From NCBI RefSeq assembly GCF_049803795.1, contig NZ_JBNAGJ010000006.1, positions 62,001 through 126,000 of the forward strand: 64,000 nt of DNA, given 5' to 3'. The translations under genes were made by a program, and so were the position numbers. Shown one piece after another: positions 52,673-61,867 of this stretch. The stretch comes from Thalassobius sp002708925 (GTDB lineage: Bacteria > Pseudomonadota > Alphaproteobacteria > Rhodobacterales > Rhodobacteraceae). Below the pieces are notes generated by a model that was not told the DNA's origin, did no database searches, and worked only from the letters and a program-made list of their open reading frames with translations. Each line of letters opens with the position of its first letter. Within the stretch, counting starts at the first letter, position 1.

Positions 52673-53575
52673 ATGGCGTTCACATTCAAACAACTTAGGT
52701 ATTTTGTCGCCGTTGCGGAAAATGGCACCGTGTCGGGCGCGGCCCAGGCCCTGGCGATTTCGCAATCCGCCGTCACCGAGGCGATCCGCGAATTGGAAAC
52801 CGATCTGGGCGTGCCGCTCTTCACCCGCCATCCGCGCGGGCTTGATATCACGCATAAGGGGCATCAGTTTCTGCGCCACGCCACGGGGATTCTTGCGGGG
52901 GTGTCTGATGCGCGCCACGCGCTTACGCAAGAGGGTGAGGCCCTGACAGGGACGCTGCATGTTGGGGTGACATCGCTGGTGGCGGGCTATGTCCTGTCCG
53001 ATATTCTTGCCCGTTTCCGCCGCGCCAATCCGCAGGTAGAGGTGACAGCGCTGGAGGATACGGGCGATTACCTGGAGCATCTTCTGGTCGGCGGCGAGCT
53101 GGACGTCGCCGTGATGGTGACAACGAACATGCGTGACCGCATGGCGCTGCACACCGAAATCCTTGATACCTCGCCCTATCAGCTTTGGTTGCCGAATGGG
53201 CATGATCTGGCGACGCGGCCCTCTGTGTCGATCGAGGATCTGACCGATGAACAGATGATTATGCTGCGCATCGACGAAATCGAAGAACCCACCCGGAAAC
53301 TGCTCTCGGCGTTTGGAGCGCGTCCGCGGGTGGCGTTCCGCACCCGCTCGGTCGAGGCGGTGCGTTCCTTGGTGGCGACGGGGGCGGGAATCGCACTGCT
53401 GCCCGAGATGGTCTATCGGCGCTGGTCTCTCGAAGGTGATCGAATTGTGTCCAGAGATGTGTCCGGAAGCCTACCTGTTGTGCAGGTTGGAACCGTCTGG
53501 CGAAAGGGTGCACCGCTGAAACGGGTAACGCGTGAATTTATTCAGGCGGCGCAAACCCATAAAAACACAAAGTAA
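52673..53575 (+). CDS. LysR-family regulator
   Basis: A 300-residue LysR regulator with the N-terminal helix-turn-helix (FKQLRYFVAVAENGTVSGAAQALAISQSAVTEAIRELETDLGVPLFTRHPRGLDIT) and an effector domain. It is encoded upstream of, and in the same direction as, the putrescine-type ABC operon; a dyad with T-N11-A lies between them at 53582-53602, so control of that operon is likely. Confidence 0.93.
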   Translation: MAFTFKQLRYFVAVAENGTVSGAAQALAISQSAVTEAIRELETDLGVPLFTRHPRGLDITHKGHQFLRHATGILAGVSDARHALTQEGEALTGTLHVGVTSLVAGYVLSDILARFRRANPQVEVTALEDTGDYLEHLLVGGELDVAVMVTTNMRDRMALHTEILDTSPYQLWLPNGHDLATRPSVSIEDLTDEQMIMLRIDEIEEPTRKLLSAFGARPRVAFRTRSVEAVRSLVATGAGIALLPEMVYRRWSLEGDRIVSRDVSGSLPVVQVGTVWRKGAPLKRVTREFIQAAQTHKNTK

Positions 53576-53581
53576 TTTCTT

Positions 53582-53602
53582 GGTATCAATTTTTCCGATA
53601 CC
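53582..53602. promoter_or_regulatory. LysR-type dyad upstream of the ABC operon
   Basis: GGTATC and GATACC arms separated by 9 bases contain a T-N11-A core, the classical LysR box. The site is 95 bases upstream of the binding-protein start, directly after lysR. Confidence 0.6.
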
Positions 53603-53696
53603 CAAAACCAGAGAATTGAATTTGTGAAACCGGGCAGAGTTTTACAGGCTTGAGCGCAAGGGAGTTTGAACTCCCGTCGCAACAGGGAAAGCCATT

Positions 53697-54860
53697 ATGA
53701 AACAGATTTTCAAGGTATGCGTGTCGGGCCTTGCGCTCACCGCTGCCACCACCGTTCCGCTGCACGCCGCCGATATGATGACCGAACTGGGCGCGGGCGA
53801 AGGCACCGTTTCTATCGTTGCCTGGCCGGGCTATATCGAGCGCGGCGAAACCGATCCGGCCTTTGACTGGGTAAGCAAGTTCGAAGAGGCCACCAGCTGT
53901 AAGATCGAGATCAAGACCGCCAACACCTCTGATGAGATGGTCGCGCTGATGAACGAAGGCGGGTTCGATCTTGTGACGGCCTCTGGCGATGCGTCGCTGC
54001 GGCTGATCGCGGGCGGACGTGTGCAGCCGGTCAACACCGATCTGATCCCCAGTTGGGCGCGGGTCGATGACCGCCTGAAAGAGGCCCCCTGGCACACGGT
54101 CAAGGGCACGCATTACGGCACGCCGTTCATGTGGGGGCCGAACGTGCTGATGTACAACACCGAGGTGTTCGATGAGGCCCCGACCAGCTGGAACGTGGTC
54201 TTCGAGGAAGTCACCCTTCCCGATGGCGAAAGCAACAAGGGCCGGGTGCAGGCCTATGACGGGCCGATCTATGTGGCCGATGCCGCGATGTATCTGATGG
54301 CGCATCAGCCAGAGCTGGGCATCACCAGCCCCTATGAGCTGAACGAGGACCAATACGCCGCTGCGCTTGATCTGCTGCGGACCCAGCGCACGCTGGTGTC
54401 GCGTTACTGGCACGATGCCTTCATCCAGATTGACGACTTCAAGAACGAGGGCATGGTCGCCTCGTCTTCCTGGCCGTTCATGGTCAACCTGCTGAAGGCC
54501 GACGGTGTGCCGGTGTCCTCTGTGATCCCCGAAGAGGGCGCAACCGGCTGGGCCGATACGCTTATGCTGCATTCCGAGGCAGAGCACCCGAACTGCGCCT
54601 ATATGTTCATGGAACACTCGCTGAATTCTAACCTGCAATCCGATCTGTCAGTGTGGTTTGGTGCCGTGCCGTCCGTGCCCTCTGCCTGTTCGGACGGATC
54701 GGGGATGCAGACCGCCGAGGGCTGCTCGGCCAATGGTCTGGACGATTTCGACAAGATCAAGTTCTGGCAGACTCCGGTGTCGCGCTGTGAAAGCCAGGGC
54801 ACCTGCGTGCCCTATTACCGCTGGGTGTCCGACTATATCGGTGTGATCGGCGGCCGCTGA
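53697..54860 (+). CDS. ABC transporter substrate-binding protein, putrescine/spermidine type
   Basis: A 387-residue PotD/YdcS-like periplasmic binding protein with a signal peptide (about 1-24, ending LHA). The family start VSIVAWPGYIERGETDPAFDWVSKFEEATSCKI and the block GTHYGTPFMWGPNVLMYNTEVF are clear. Several extra cysteines lie near the C-terminus (about residues 320-375), perhaps forming disulphides. It is the first gene of a four-gene transporter. Confidence 0.9.
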   Translation: MKQIFKVCVSGLALTAATTVPLHAADMMTELGAGEGTVSIVAWPGYIERGETDPAFDWVSKFEEATSCKIEIKTANTSDEMVALMNEGGFDLVTASGDASLRLIAGGRVQPVNTDLIPSWARVDDRLKEAPWHTVKGTHYGTPFMWGPNVLMYNTEVFDEAPTSWNVVFEEVTLPDGESNKGRVQAYDGPIYVADAAMYLMAHQPELGITSPYELNEDQYAAALDLLRTQRTLVSRYWHDAFIQIDDFKNEGMVASSSWPFMVNLLKADGVPVSSVIPEEGATGWADTLMLHSEAEHPNCAYMFMEHSLNSNLQSDLSVWFGAVPSVPSACSDGSGMQTAEGCSANGLDDFDKIKFWQTPVSRCESQGTCVPYYRWVSDYIGVIGGR

Positions 54861-54872
54861 TTTCACCCAATC

Positions 54873-54906
54873 AGCCCGGACCCTTGCCTCTTCCTGGGTC
54901 CGGGCT
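54873..54906 (+). terminator. Attenuating terminator between binding-protein and ATPase genes
   Basis: An 11-base perfect stem (AGCCCGGACCC / GGGTCCGGGCT) with a 12-base loop, followed by CTCTTT. Partial termination here would give more binding protein than membrane components, a common arrangement. Confidence 0.75.
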
Positions 54907-54924
54907 CTCTTTGAAAGACCAAAA

Positions 54925-55908
54925 ATGACTGATGCCGTAACCTTCCGGGGCGTGTCGCGCCATTTCGGAACCGTAAAAGCCGTGGACGAGGTCGATCTGT
55001 CGATCCAGGACGGCGAATTCTTTGCCATGCTTGGGCCGTCCGGTTCCGGCAAAACCACCTGTCTGCGCCTGATCGCCGGGTTCGAGCAACCGACCGCAGG
55101 ACATATCGAGATTTTTGGCGAACGCGCCGAGGGCGTGCCGCCCTATCTGCGCAACGTAAACACCGTGTTTCAGAACTATGCGCTGTTCCCGCACATGAAC
55201 GTGCGGGACAACGTGGCCTTTGGGCTGAGGGTCAAGGGCATCAGCCGGGCCGAACGCCACCGCGCCGCCGAAGAGGCATTGGAGCTTGTCGAACTTAGCG
55301 GGTATGGCAACCGCCGCGCCGGAGAGCTGTCGGGCGGGCAGCGTCAGCGGGTGGCTCTGGCCCGTGCTTTGGTGAATAAGCCGCGGGTGGTGCTGCTGGA
55401 TGAACCCCTGGGGGCGCTGGATCTGAAACTGCGCGAACAAATGCAGGAAGAGCTGCGTAAATTGCAGCGCGCGCTTGGCCTGACCTTTGTTTTTGTGACC
55501 CATGATCAGGACGAGGCCCTGTCGATGGCTGATCGTGTGGCGGTCTTTGCTGACGGTAAAATTCAACAGGTCGGCACGGCCGAGGACATCTACCGCCGTC
55601 CCGACACGCGTTTTGTGGCGGATTTTGTCGGCTCGTCCAATGTGTTGCCGGCCGATCTGGTCGGAGCGGGCGCGGCGGGGCAGTGGATTTCCCTGCGTCC
55701 CGAAGATGTGGTGCTGGACCCGGCCGGGCGCGAGGCCACGGTAACCGGCCGCTATTTCCACGGGCGCGTTACCAAGCTTTCGCTTGATCTGGGCGGGCAG
55801 AGCATCACTGCTCTGGTCTCTGCCCATGAGGCGGCGCCGGATGTGGGCGAAGTGGCAAAAATCTCGTGGGATCCGACGCGGGTGCATATCATGGGGCAGG
55901 GCGCATGA
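54925..55908 (+). CDS. ABC transporter ATP-binding protein, PotA-like
   Basis: A 327-residue ATPase with Walker A GPSGSGKTT (about 37-45), Q-loop region NTVFQNYALFPHMNV, signature LSGGQRQRVALARAL, Walker B VVLLDEPLGALD and H-loop VTHDQDEA. A C-terminal TOBE region follows, as in PotA. It overlaps the first permease gene (ATGA). Confidence 0.96.
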   Translation: MTDAVTFRGVSRHFGTVKAVDEVDLSIQDGEFFAMLGPSGSGKTTCLRLIAGFEQPTAGHIEIFGERAEGVPPYLRNVNTVFQNYALFPHMNVRDNVAFGLRVKGISRAERHRAAEEALELVELSGYGNRRAGELSGGQRQRVALARALVNKPRVVLLDEPLGALDLKLREQMQEELRKLQRALGLTFVFVTHDQDEALSMADRVAVFADGKIQQVGTAEDIYRRPDTRFVADFVGSSNVLPADLVGAGAAGQWISLRPEDVVLDPAGREATVTGRYFHGRVTKLSLDLGGQSITALVSAHEAAPDVGEVAKISWDPTRVHIMGQGA

Positions 55909-56858
55909 GCGATCTTACCTCAAATGCTGCGATTTTCGCCCCGCGTTCCGGCCCTCTGGCGCGCATGGTGGACTGGATCATCCGTCATCCGCGTATGTTC
56001 GTTTTCCTGTTGGTGCTGCCGATCACGCTGTGGCTGGGGATCGTCTATATCGGCGCGCTGATCGCGCTGCTGATCCAGAGCTTTTTCTCGATCGACGAGT
56101 TCTCAGGCATTATCGTGCATGAGTTCACGTTCAAAACCTATGGCGAACTGCTTAGGCCCTATAATCTGGACATCATCGTCCGCACCGTTGCCATGGCTGC
56201 TGCGGTTACCGTGGCGGCCGCCATTATCGCCTTTCCCATCGCTTATTTTGCGGCGCGGTATGCCACGGGAAAATGGAAGGCGCTGTTCTACATCGGGGTG
56301 ATGCTGCCGCTGTGGTCAAGCTATCTGGTCAAGGTCTACGCCTGGAAACTGGTGCTGGCAAAAGAGGGCATTCTGAACTGGGTCTTTGCCAAGCTGCACC
56401 TGACCTGGCTTCTGGATGGCATTCTGTCGATCCCGGTGATTGGCGGCAATTCCCTGTCGGTCAGCTATACCGGCACCTTTCTGGTGTTTCTCTATATCTG
56501 GCTGCCCTACATGATCATCCCGGTACAGGCCGCGCTGGAGCGGGTTTCCAAAGACCTGACCGAGGCCGCCGCCGATCTGGGGGCCACACCAAAGCAGAGC
56601 TTTCGCATGGTGCTGTTTCCGCTGGCGCTTCCGGGTGTTGTGGCCGGGTCGATCTTCACCTTTTCCCTGACGCTGGGCGATTACATCGTGCCGCAGATCG
56701 TTGGCAATTCGCGCCTTTTCATCGGTCAGGCGGTCTATACCCAGCAGGGCACCGCCGGGAATATCCCGCTGGCTGCGGCCTTTACCGTGGTGCCGATCGT
56801 GATCATGGGGGTTTACCTTTGGGGCGCGCGCAAAATGGGGGCTTTCGATGCACTCTGA
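55905..56858 (+). CDS. ABC transporter permease, PotB-like
   Basis: A 317-residue permease with about six membrane helices and the EAA loop EAAADLGATPKQSFRMVLFPLALPG. It starts at the ATG overlapping the ATPase stop. An upstream in-frame ATG lies within the ATPase gene. Confidence 0.94.
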   Translation: MSDLTSNAAIFAPRSGPLARMVDWIIRHPRMFVFLLVLPITLWLGIVYIGALIALLIQSFFSIDEFSGIIVHEFTFKTYGELLRPYNLDIIVRTVAMAAAVTVAAAIIAFPIAYFAARYATGKWKALFYIGVMLPLWSSYLVKVYAWKLVLAKEGILNWVFAKLHLTWLLDGILSIPVIGGNSLSVSYTGTFLVFLYIWLPYMIIPVQAALERVSKDLTEAAADLGATPKQSFRMVLFPLALPGVVAGSIFTFSLTLGDYIVPQIVGNSRLFIGQAVYTQQGTAGNIPLAAAFTVVPIVIMGVYLWGARKMGAFDAL

Positions 56859-57657
56859 TACCCGGTCACCTTTGGGCCTGAAACTGGCTGCTTTCGGAGG
56901 TCTGTTTTTCCTTCTGGCTCCTATCGCGCTGATTTTTCTCTATGCGTTTTCGACCGAGGAAAAGAGCTTTCAATGGCCGCCGCCCGGTTTCACGACGAAA
57001 TGGATCGGCGTCACATTGGGCCGCAGCGATGTCTGGGAGGCCATGGCGCTGTCCGTCAAAGTCGCCGCGATTTCCACCGTTCTGGCGCTGATCCTGGGAA
57101 CGCTGACAGCCGCTGCGGTGGCCCGGTCCAGGTTCTTTGGGCGTGAAACCATTTCGCTGCTGGTGATCCTGCCCATTGCCTTGCCGGGGATTATCACCGG
57201 GATTTCGCTGCGGTCTGCGTTTTCTCTTCTGGAGATTCCATTCAGCACCTGGACCATCGTTTTGGGGCACGCGACCTTCTGTATCGTGATCGTCTACAAC
57301 AATGCGGTGGCCCGGTTCCGGCGGACCTCGGGGGCGCTGATCGACGCGGCGATGGATCTGGGTGCAGATGGGCTTCAGACGTTCCGGCTGGTGATTCTGC
57401 CCAATATCGCAACCGCTTTGCTGGCGGGGGGAATGCTGGCCTTTGCCCTCAGTTTCGATGAGGTCATCGTCACCACCTTCACTGCGGGCAATCAGACCAC
57501 CCTGCCGATCTGGATGCTCGAAGAGCTTGTTCGCCCGCGTCAGCGCCCCGTGACCAATGTGGTTGCCATGGCTGTCGTGATCGTGACGATCCTTCCGATC
57601 CTGGCGGCTTATTACCTGACAAAAGACGGCGAACACACCGCCGGTTCTGAAAAATAA
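56848..57657 (+). CDS. ABC transporter permease, PotC-like
   Basis: A 269-residue permease with about six membrane helices and the EAA-type loop DAAMDLGADGLQTFRLVILPNI. It overlaps the previous permease by 11 bases and is followed by the aldehyde dehydrogenase gene. Confidence 0.94.
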   Translation: MHSDTRSPLGLKLAAFGGLFFLLAPIALIFLYAFSTEEKSFQWPPPGFTTKWIGVTLGRSDVWEAMALSVKVAAISTVLALILGTLTAAAVARSRFFGRETISLLVILPIALPGIITGISLRSAFSLLEIPFSTWTIVLGHATFCIVIVYNNAVARFRRTSGALIDAAMDLGADGLQTFRLVILPNIATALLAGGMLAFALSFDEVIVTTFTAGNQTTLPIWMLEELVRPRQRPVTNVVAMAVVIVTILPILAAYYLTKDGEHTAGSEK

Positions 57658-57686
57658 AGACCCGAATAATGAACAGGGAGACACCC

Positions 57687-59111
57687 ATGGACACGCAAAT
57701 GCTGATTGGCGCAAAGCTCGTTTCCGGCACCGAGACAGAGGAGAATATCCTCAATCCGCGCACGGGCGAGATCATCACCACCTTGCCCGAAGCCTCGCTG
57801 ACACAGGTTGAAGAGGCCGTTTCTGCGGCAGAGAAAGCCTTTGAGCGCTGGTCGCGTACCACGCCTGCCGACCGTTCGGCCTATCTGTTGAAGATCGCGG
57901 ACCGGATCGAGGCAGAGGCGGATACTCTTGCCGGGCTGGAATCGCTGAATTGCGGGAAACCCGGCCCCTTGGCGCTGGGGGATGAGCTGCCGGCGATTGT
58001 CGATTGCTTTCGGTTTTTTGCCGGTGCCGTGCGCTGCATGACCGGGCCGGTGGCCGGGGAATACCTGGAAGGGCACACCTCGATGATCCGGCGCGATCCC
58101 ATCGGTATCGTTGCCTCTATCGCGCCGTGGAATTATCCGCTGATGATGATGGCGTGGAAAATTGCGCCGGCGATTGGTGCGGGCAATACGGTGGTGTTCA
58201 AACCGTCCGAGCAAACCCCGCTGACGGCGCTGGCCATGGCGAAAATCTTTGCCGATGTGCTGCCCGAAGGCGTGGTGAACATTATCCTCGGACGGGGCGA
58301 AACCGTTGGCTCTGCGCTGATCAACCATCCGAAAGTGGCGATGATTTCGCTTACTGGCGATATCGCGACCGGGCGTAAAATCCTAGAGGCCGCGAATAAG
58401 ACGATCAAACGCACGCATCTTGAACTGGGGGGCAAGGCCCCGGTCATCGTGTTCAACGATGCCGATCTGGAGGCCACGGTCGAGGGGCTGCGCGCGTTCA
58501 GTTTCTACAATGCGGGGCAGGATTGCACTGCGGCGTGCCGTGTCTATGTGCAGGGCGAAATCTATGACAAATTCGTCGCCGATCTGACGGCCACCGTATC
58601 GGATATTCCCTATGGTCAGCAGGACGATAGCCTCAATGAAATCGGCCCGCTGATTTCACTGCGTCAGCGTGACCGGGTGGCCAGCTTTGTGGCCCGCGCG
58701 CGCGAGGCCAACCATATCGAGATCACAACGGGCGGCGAAATTCCCGACAGTCCGGGGTATTACTACAAACCGACGGTGGTTGCGGGCGCGCTTCAGACCG
58801 ACGAGATCGTCCGGCGCGAGGTTTTTGGCCCCGTGGTGTCCGTGACCCGTTTCGACGATGCGGACGAGGCCATCACATGGGCCAATGACAGCGATTATGG
58901 CCTGGCCTCGTCGGTTTGGACGAAGGACGTTTCGAAAGGGATGCAGGTGGCCTCAAAGCTGCAATACGGCTGCACCTGGGTGAACACGCATTTCATGCTG
59001 GCCAATGAGATGCCGCATGGGGGCATGAAGCAATCGGGCTATGGTAAGGACATGTCGTCCTATGCGCTGGAGGATTACTCGACGGTGCGCCATGTGATGA
59101 TCGCGCATTAA
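57687..59111 (+). CDS. Aldehyde dehydrogenase, aminobutyraldehyde dehydrogenase-like
   Basis: A 474-residue NAD(P)-dependent aldehyde dehydrogenase. The catalytic Glu246 is in ELGGKAP, the catalytic Cys280 in NAGQDCTAACRVY, a sequence typical of gamma-aminobutyraldehyde dehydrogenases (PatD/YdcW). SIAPWNYPLMM and KPSEQTPLTA are the cofactor-binding segments. The ATG at 57687 has GGGAG upstream; an ATG 18 bases earlier is possible. The transporter-dehydrogenase order matches E. coli ydcSTUV-ydcW, so putrescine breakdown to 4-aminobutyrate is the likely job. Confidence 0.9.
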   Translation: MDTQMLIGAKLVSGTETEENILNPRTGEIITTLPEASLTQVEEAVSAAEKAFERWSRTTPADRSAYLLKIADRIEAEADTLAGLESLNCGKPGPLALGDELPAIVDCFRFFAGAVRCMTGPVAGEYLEGHTSMIRRDPIGIVASIAPWNYPLMMMAWKIAPAIGAGNTVVFKPSEQTPLTALAMAKIFADVLPEGVVNIILGRGETVGSALINHPKVAMISLTGDIATGRKILEAANKTIKRTHLELGGKAPVIVFNDADLEATVEGLRAFSFYNAGQDCTAACRVYVQGEIYDKFVADLTATVSDIPYGQQDDSLNEIGPLISLRQRDRVASFVARAREANHIEITTGGEIPDSPGYYYKPTVVAGALQTDEIVRREVFGPVVSVTRFDDADEAITWANDSDYGLASSVWTKDVSKGMQVASKLQYGCTWVNTHFMLANEMPHGGMKQSGYGKDMSSYALEDYSTVRHVMIAH

Positions 59112-59141
59112 GGGGCTGACACAGGTCCGTTAAACACTGTG

Positions 59142-59166
59142 GGTCCAGCGCCTTTGGGGCTGGACC
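59142..59166. terminator. Hairpin between convergent aldehyde dehydrogenase and tetR genes
   Basis: GGTCCAGC and GCTGGACC arms with a 9-base loop between the convergent genes. There is no T-run on the plus strand and only GTGTTT further along on the minus strand, so termination is probably weak or Rho-assisted. Confidence 0.5.
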
Positions 59167-59246
59167 ATGCGTCCAAGGGCGGCCGCACACAGGATGCCGA
59201 GGCTTTCTTATGTGCCAGCGGGCCCGCCCGGACGCATTGCAAATTC

Positions 59247-59885
59247 CTATGTCTGCGGCAGTTCGGGGCGGGGTCTGGCGGCCAGCTCGATGGCGGCATT
59301 CGTTCCGATTCCCGTCATGCACAGCAGCCGGGCGATGATCTGCTCTTTGCTGCCAGAGGGGATGGTGCCGTTGGTGATGCCCAGGCTTGCCCCGATCAGC
59401 GCGTGCGTGGTCATGCGCCAGACCAGCTCGGCATTGGCGACTTCGAACCGCCCGGCCTGAGAGGCCAGCCGCATATCGCGGATCGCGAACGGGCCCATTT
59501 TGCGAAACATTGCGTCTGCGATCACCTCTGATCGGTGCAGCATCTGGGCCCACCGGGAATCCTCGGTTGCGGTGTCCAGAACGGTGCGGATGCCGAAGGC
59601 ATAGACCTGCGCGGGGTCTTCGAATGTGTTTGTGATTTCCTCGATGCGCAGCGCCAGATCGTGCATCAGATCCTCCAGAACGGCGATGGCCAGCTCGTCC
59701 TTGGACTTGAAATAATTGTAGACCGTCCCGGCCCCGACATCGGCACGTTCGGCGATTTCAAGCATGGTTGTGGAGTCCACGCCCTTCTCGGACATGATGT
59801 CTCGTGCGGCCTCGATCAGGGCGGCGCGGTTACGCCGTTGCCTGCGGGCGACGCGTCCTTCGGTGGGTTGGGCCTTCTGTGCCAT
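59247..59885 (-). CDS. TetR-family regulator
   Basis: A 212-residue TetR-type regulator with an N-terminal helix-turn-helix (IMSEKGVDSTTMLEIAERADVGAGTVYNYFKSKDELAIAVLEDL). The start is uncertain: the ATG at 59885 has GAGG 4 bases upstream, the ATG at 59906 has no clear site. It is divergent from the flavin hydroxylase at 60207 and may control that cluster. Confidence 0.9.
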   Translation of the reverse strand: MAQKAQPTEGRVARRQRRNRAALIEAARDIMSEKGVDSTTMLEIAERADVGAGTVYNYFKSKDELAIAVLEDLMHDLALRIEEITNTFEDPAQVYAFGIRTVLDTATEDSRWAQMLHRSEVIADAMFRKMGPFAIRDMRLASQAGRFEVANAELVWRMTTHALIGASLGITNGTIPSGSKEQIIARLLCMTGIGTNAAIELAARPRPELPQT

Positions 59886-60206
59886 GATTCCTCGTGCTTT
59901 GCTCATACCCGAATCATATTCATTTTTGAGCGCAGTCACAATTACATCAATGCAACTGACGTATCTCTGATCAGGAGAGGATTCGGATGCGATAAACTCC
60001 AATCAAGCTACTGATATATAACATAAAAATTCCTGAAATCCGGGCAGGGATGCAGGGGAAAATAATGACGATTATTCAAACTTGACGATGATTCATTTTT
60101 ACTACAGCCTTTAGGAAATCCAGCTGGAAGGACGGACCGGCGGGAATGGGACTTAGGTTGGCGCCCCCTTTTGGGGAAGGGGCCACCGGCGCGAGGAGGA
60201 GAAAGA
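59886..60206. promoter_or_regulatory. Divergent promoter region between tetR and flavin hydroxylase
   Basis: About 320 bases without a gene and clearly AT-rich in its middle part. It contains AATAAT-GACG-ATTATT (60061-60076), a perfect 6-base-arm dyad, the nearby ATGATTCAT (60088-60096), and two copies of ATTCATTTTT (near 59930 and 60091). These are candidate operators for the adjacent TetR protein. A strong AGGAGGAG site lies before the hydroxylase ATG. Confidence 0.5.
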
Positions 60207-61853
60207 ATGAGCGTTTCATCCGCGAAGGATAGTTTTGACACCGATGTGGCCATTGTGGGCGCAGGGCCGGTGGGGACATTGCTGGCGATCCTGCTGGGGC
60301 AGCGCGGCAAGAAGGTCACCTTGATCGAGCGTTGGACAACGCATTACGGACTGCCGCGCGCTGTCACCTATGACCACGAGATCGCGCGGATTTTCGCGAC
60401 TCTGGGTATCGATTCCGAAAACGACGATGCGATCAGTTTCCATGACGAACTGTATTATTGGAAAAACCGCGACGGTCAGAACCTGAGCATCGTTGACTGG
60501 CAAAGCCAATCGGCCAGCGGCTGGCGGGTGCGTTACTGGTTCAATCAGCCTCTGATGGAAAAACGTCTGCTGGCGATCGCGGCGACGCTGCCCGATATTA
60601 CCATCCTGCGCGGCTGGGAAGGTGTTGGCCTTGAGCAAGACAGCGAAGGCGTCACCCTGTCGCTGAAACAAAACCCCGAGGAATACGGCTCGAATGGCGA
60701 GCATAAGGTGATCCGGGCCAAGTTCTGCGCCGGGACCGATGGGGCAAACAGTTTCGTGCGGGAAAGCCTGGGCATCGAAAACGAGGACAAGGGCTATTTC
60801 TTTGACTGGCTGATCCTCGATATGATCCCGAATTTCGATTATGTCGCCGCCAGCGCGCCCGATCCGGCACAGTGGCAGCTGTGCGACCCCAAACGCCCGA
60901 CCACCATCGTTCCCGGTGGTCCGGGGCCCGATCCCAAAGGTCCGGCCCGCCGCCGTTGGGAATACATGCTGCTGCCCGGCGAAAACATTGACGAAATGCA
61001 AAAGCCCGAAAAAGCATGGGAACTGCTGGCGCCGTGGGGCATCACGCCCGAGAACTCCGAGCTTGAACGCAGTGCTGTCTATCGGTTCCAGGCCCGCTGG
61101 GCCAAGCAATGGAACAAGGGGCGCTGCATGATCGGGGGCGATGCGGCCCATCTGATGCCGCCCTTCGCAGGCGAGGGCATGTGCGCCGGGGTACGCGATG
61201 CCGTGGGCATGGCCTGGCGTCTGAACGGGGTGCTTGAGGGCAAATACGGGCTGGATGTTCTGGACAGCTACACGACCGAGCGCAAAGAGCACGCCAAGCA
61301 TTACATCAACTTCAGCCAGGAACTGGGTCAGATCATCTGTATCGCGGATGAACAAGAGGCCGCCGAGCGCGACGCGCGCATGATTGCCGAACTGGCCGAG
61401 CGCAACAACGCGCCGGTGCCCACGGATATCTGCCAGCTGGGGCAGGGGGCCTGGTGCGCGGACAGTGCTCATGCCGGGGAACTGGCGGTGCAGGGCGTTG
61501 TCGAGGCGAACGGCAAACGGGACCGCTTTGATCAGGCCGTGGGGCAGGGCTGGGTTCTGCTGGGCTATGAGGCCGATCCGGCGCAGGCCATCACCGAAGA
61601 ACAGCGCGCCCAGCTGGCAGCACTGGACGGGATGACGGTGCAGATCTGCGCCCCCGGCGGTGCGTGTGACGTGGTGGATGCCCAAGGCACCTTCAAGGCA
61701 TGGCTGGACGAGATTGACGCCAAATACGTGCTGATCCGCCCCGATTTCTATGTCGCGGTGACGGCCAACAGCCCCGAGGCATTGCAGACGCGTTTTGCCA
61801 AGGTGATGAAAGAACTGCATCTGACCGGCGCTCCGGCGCTGGCGGCCGAGTAA
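60207..61853 (+). CDS. FAD-dependent aromatic hydroxylase, resorcinol-hydroxylase-like by context
   Basis: A 548-residue class A flavin monooxygenase: FAD motif GAGPVG at about 18-23, GTDGANSFVRESLG (about 173-186), and GGDAAHLMPPFAGEGMCAGVRDAVGMAWRL (about 311-340). It has a C-terminal thioredoxin-like domain. The ATG at 60207 follows AGGAGGAGAAAG. Next to a maleylacetate reductase gene, it matches the layout of the resorcinol pathway of Corynebacterium glutamicum, in which a flavin hydroxylase makes hydroxyquinol. A hydroxyquinol 1,2-dioxygenase gene is not in the window and may lie to the right. Confidence 0.88.
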   Translation: MSVSSAKDSFDTDVAIVGAGPVGTLLAILLGQRGKKVTLIERWTTHYGLPRAVTYDHEIARIFATLGIDSENDDAISFHDELYYWKNRDGQNLSIVDWQSQSASGWRVRYWFNQPLMEKRLLAIAATLPDITILRGWEGVGLEQDSEGVTLSLKQNPEEYGSNGEHKVIRAKFCAGTDGANSFVRESLGIENEDKGYFFDWLILDMIPNFDYVAASAPDPAQWQLCDPKRPTTIVPGGPGPDPKGPARRRWEYMLLPGENIDEMQKPEKAWELLAPWGITPENSELERSAVYRFQARWAKQWNKGRCMIGGDAAHLMPPFAGEGMCAGVRDAVGMAWRLNGVLEGKYGLDVLDSYTTERKEHAKHYINFSQELGQIICIADEQEAAERDARMIAELAERNNAPVPTDICQLGQGAWCADSAHAGELAVQGVVEANGKRDRFDQAVGQGWVLLGYEADPAQAITEEQRAQLAALDGMTVQICAPGGACDVVDAQGTFKAWLDEIDAKYVLIRPDFYVAVTANSPEALQTRFAKVMKELHLTGAPALAAE

Positions 61854-61867
61854 CCGGGCCGCCGATC

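Noticed and set aside
60216..61820. 534-codon open frame on the minus strand opposite the flavin hydroxylase
   Set aside because: The plus-strand hydroxylase has clear family motifs and a strong ribosome site. The opposite frame has neither.
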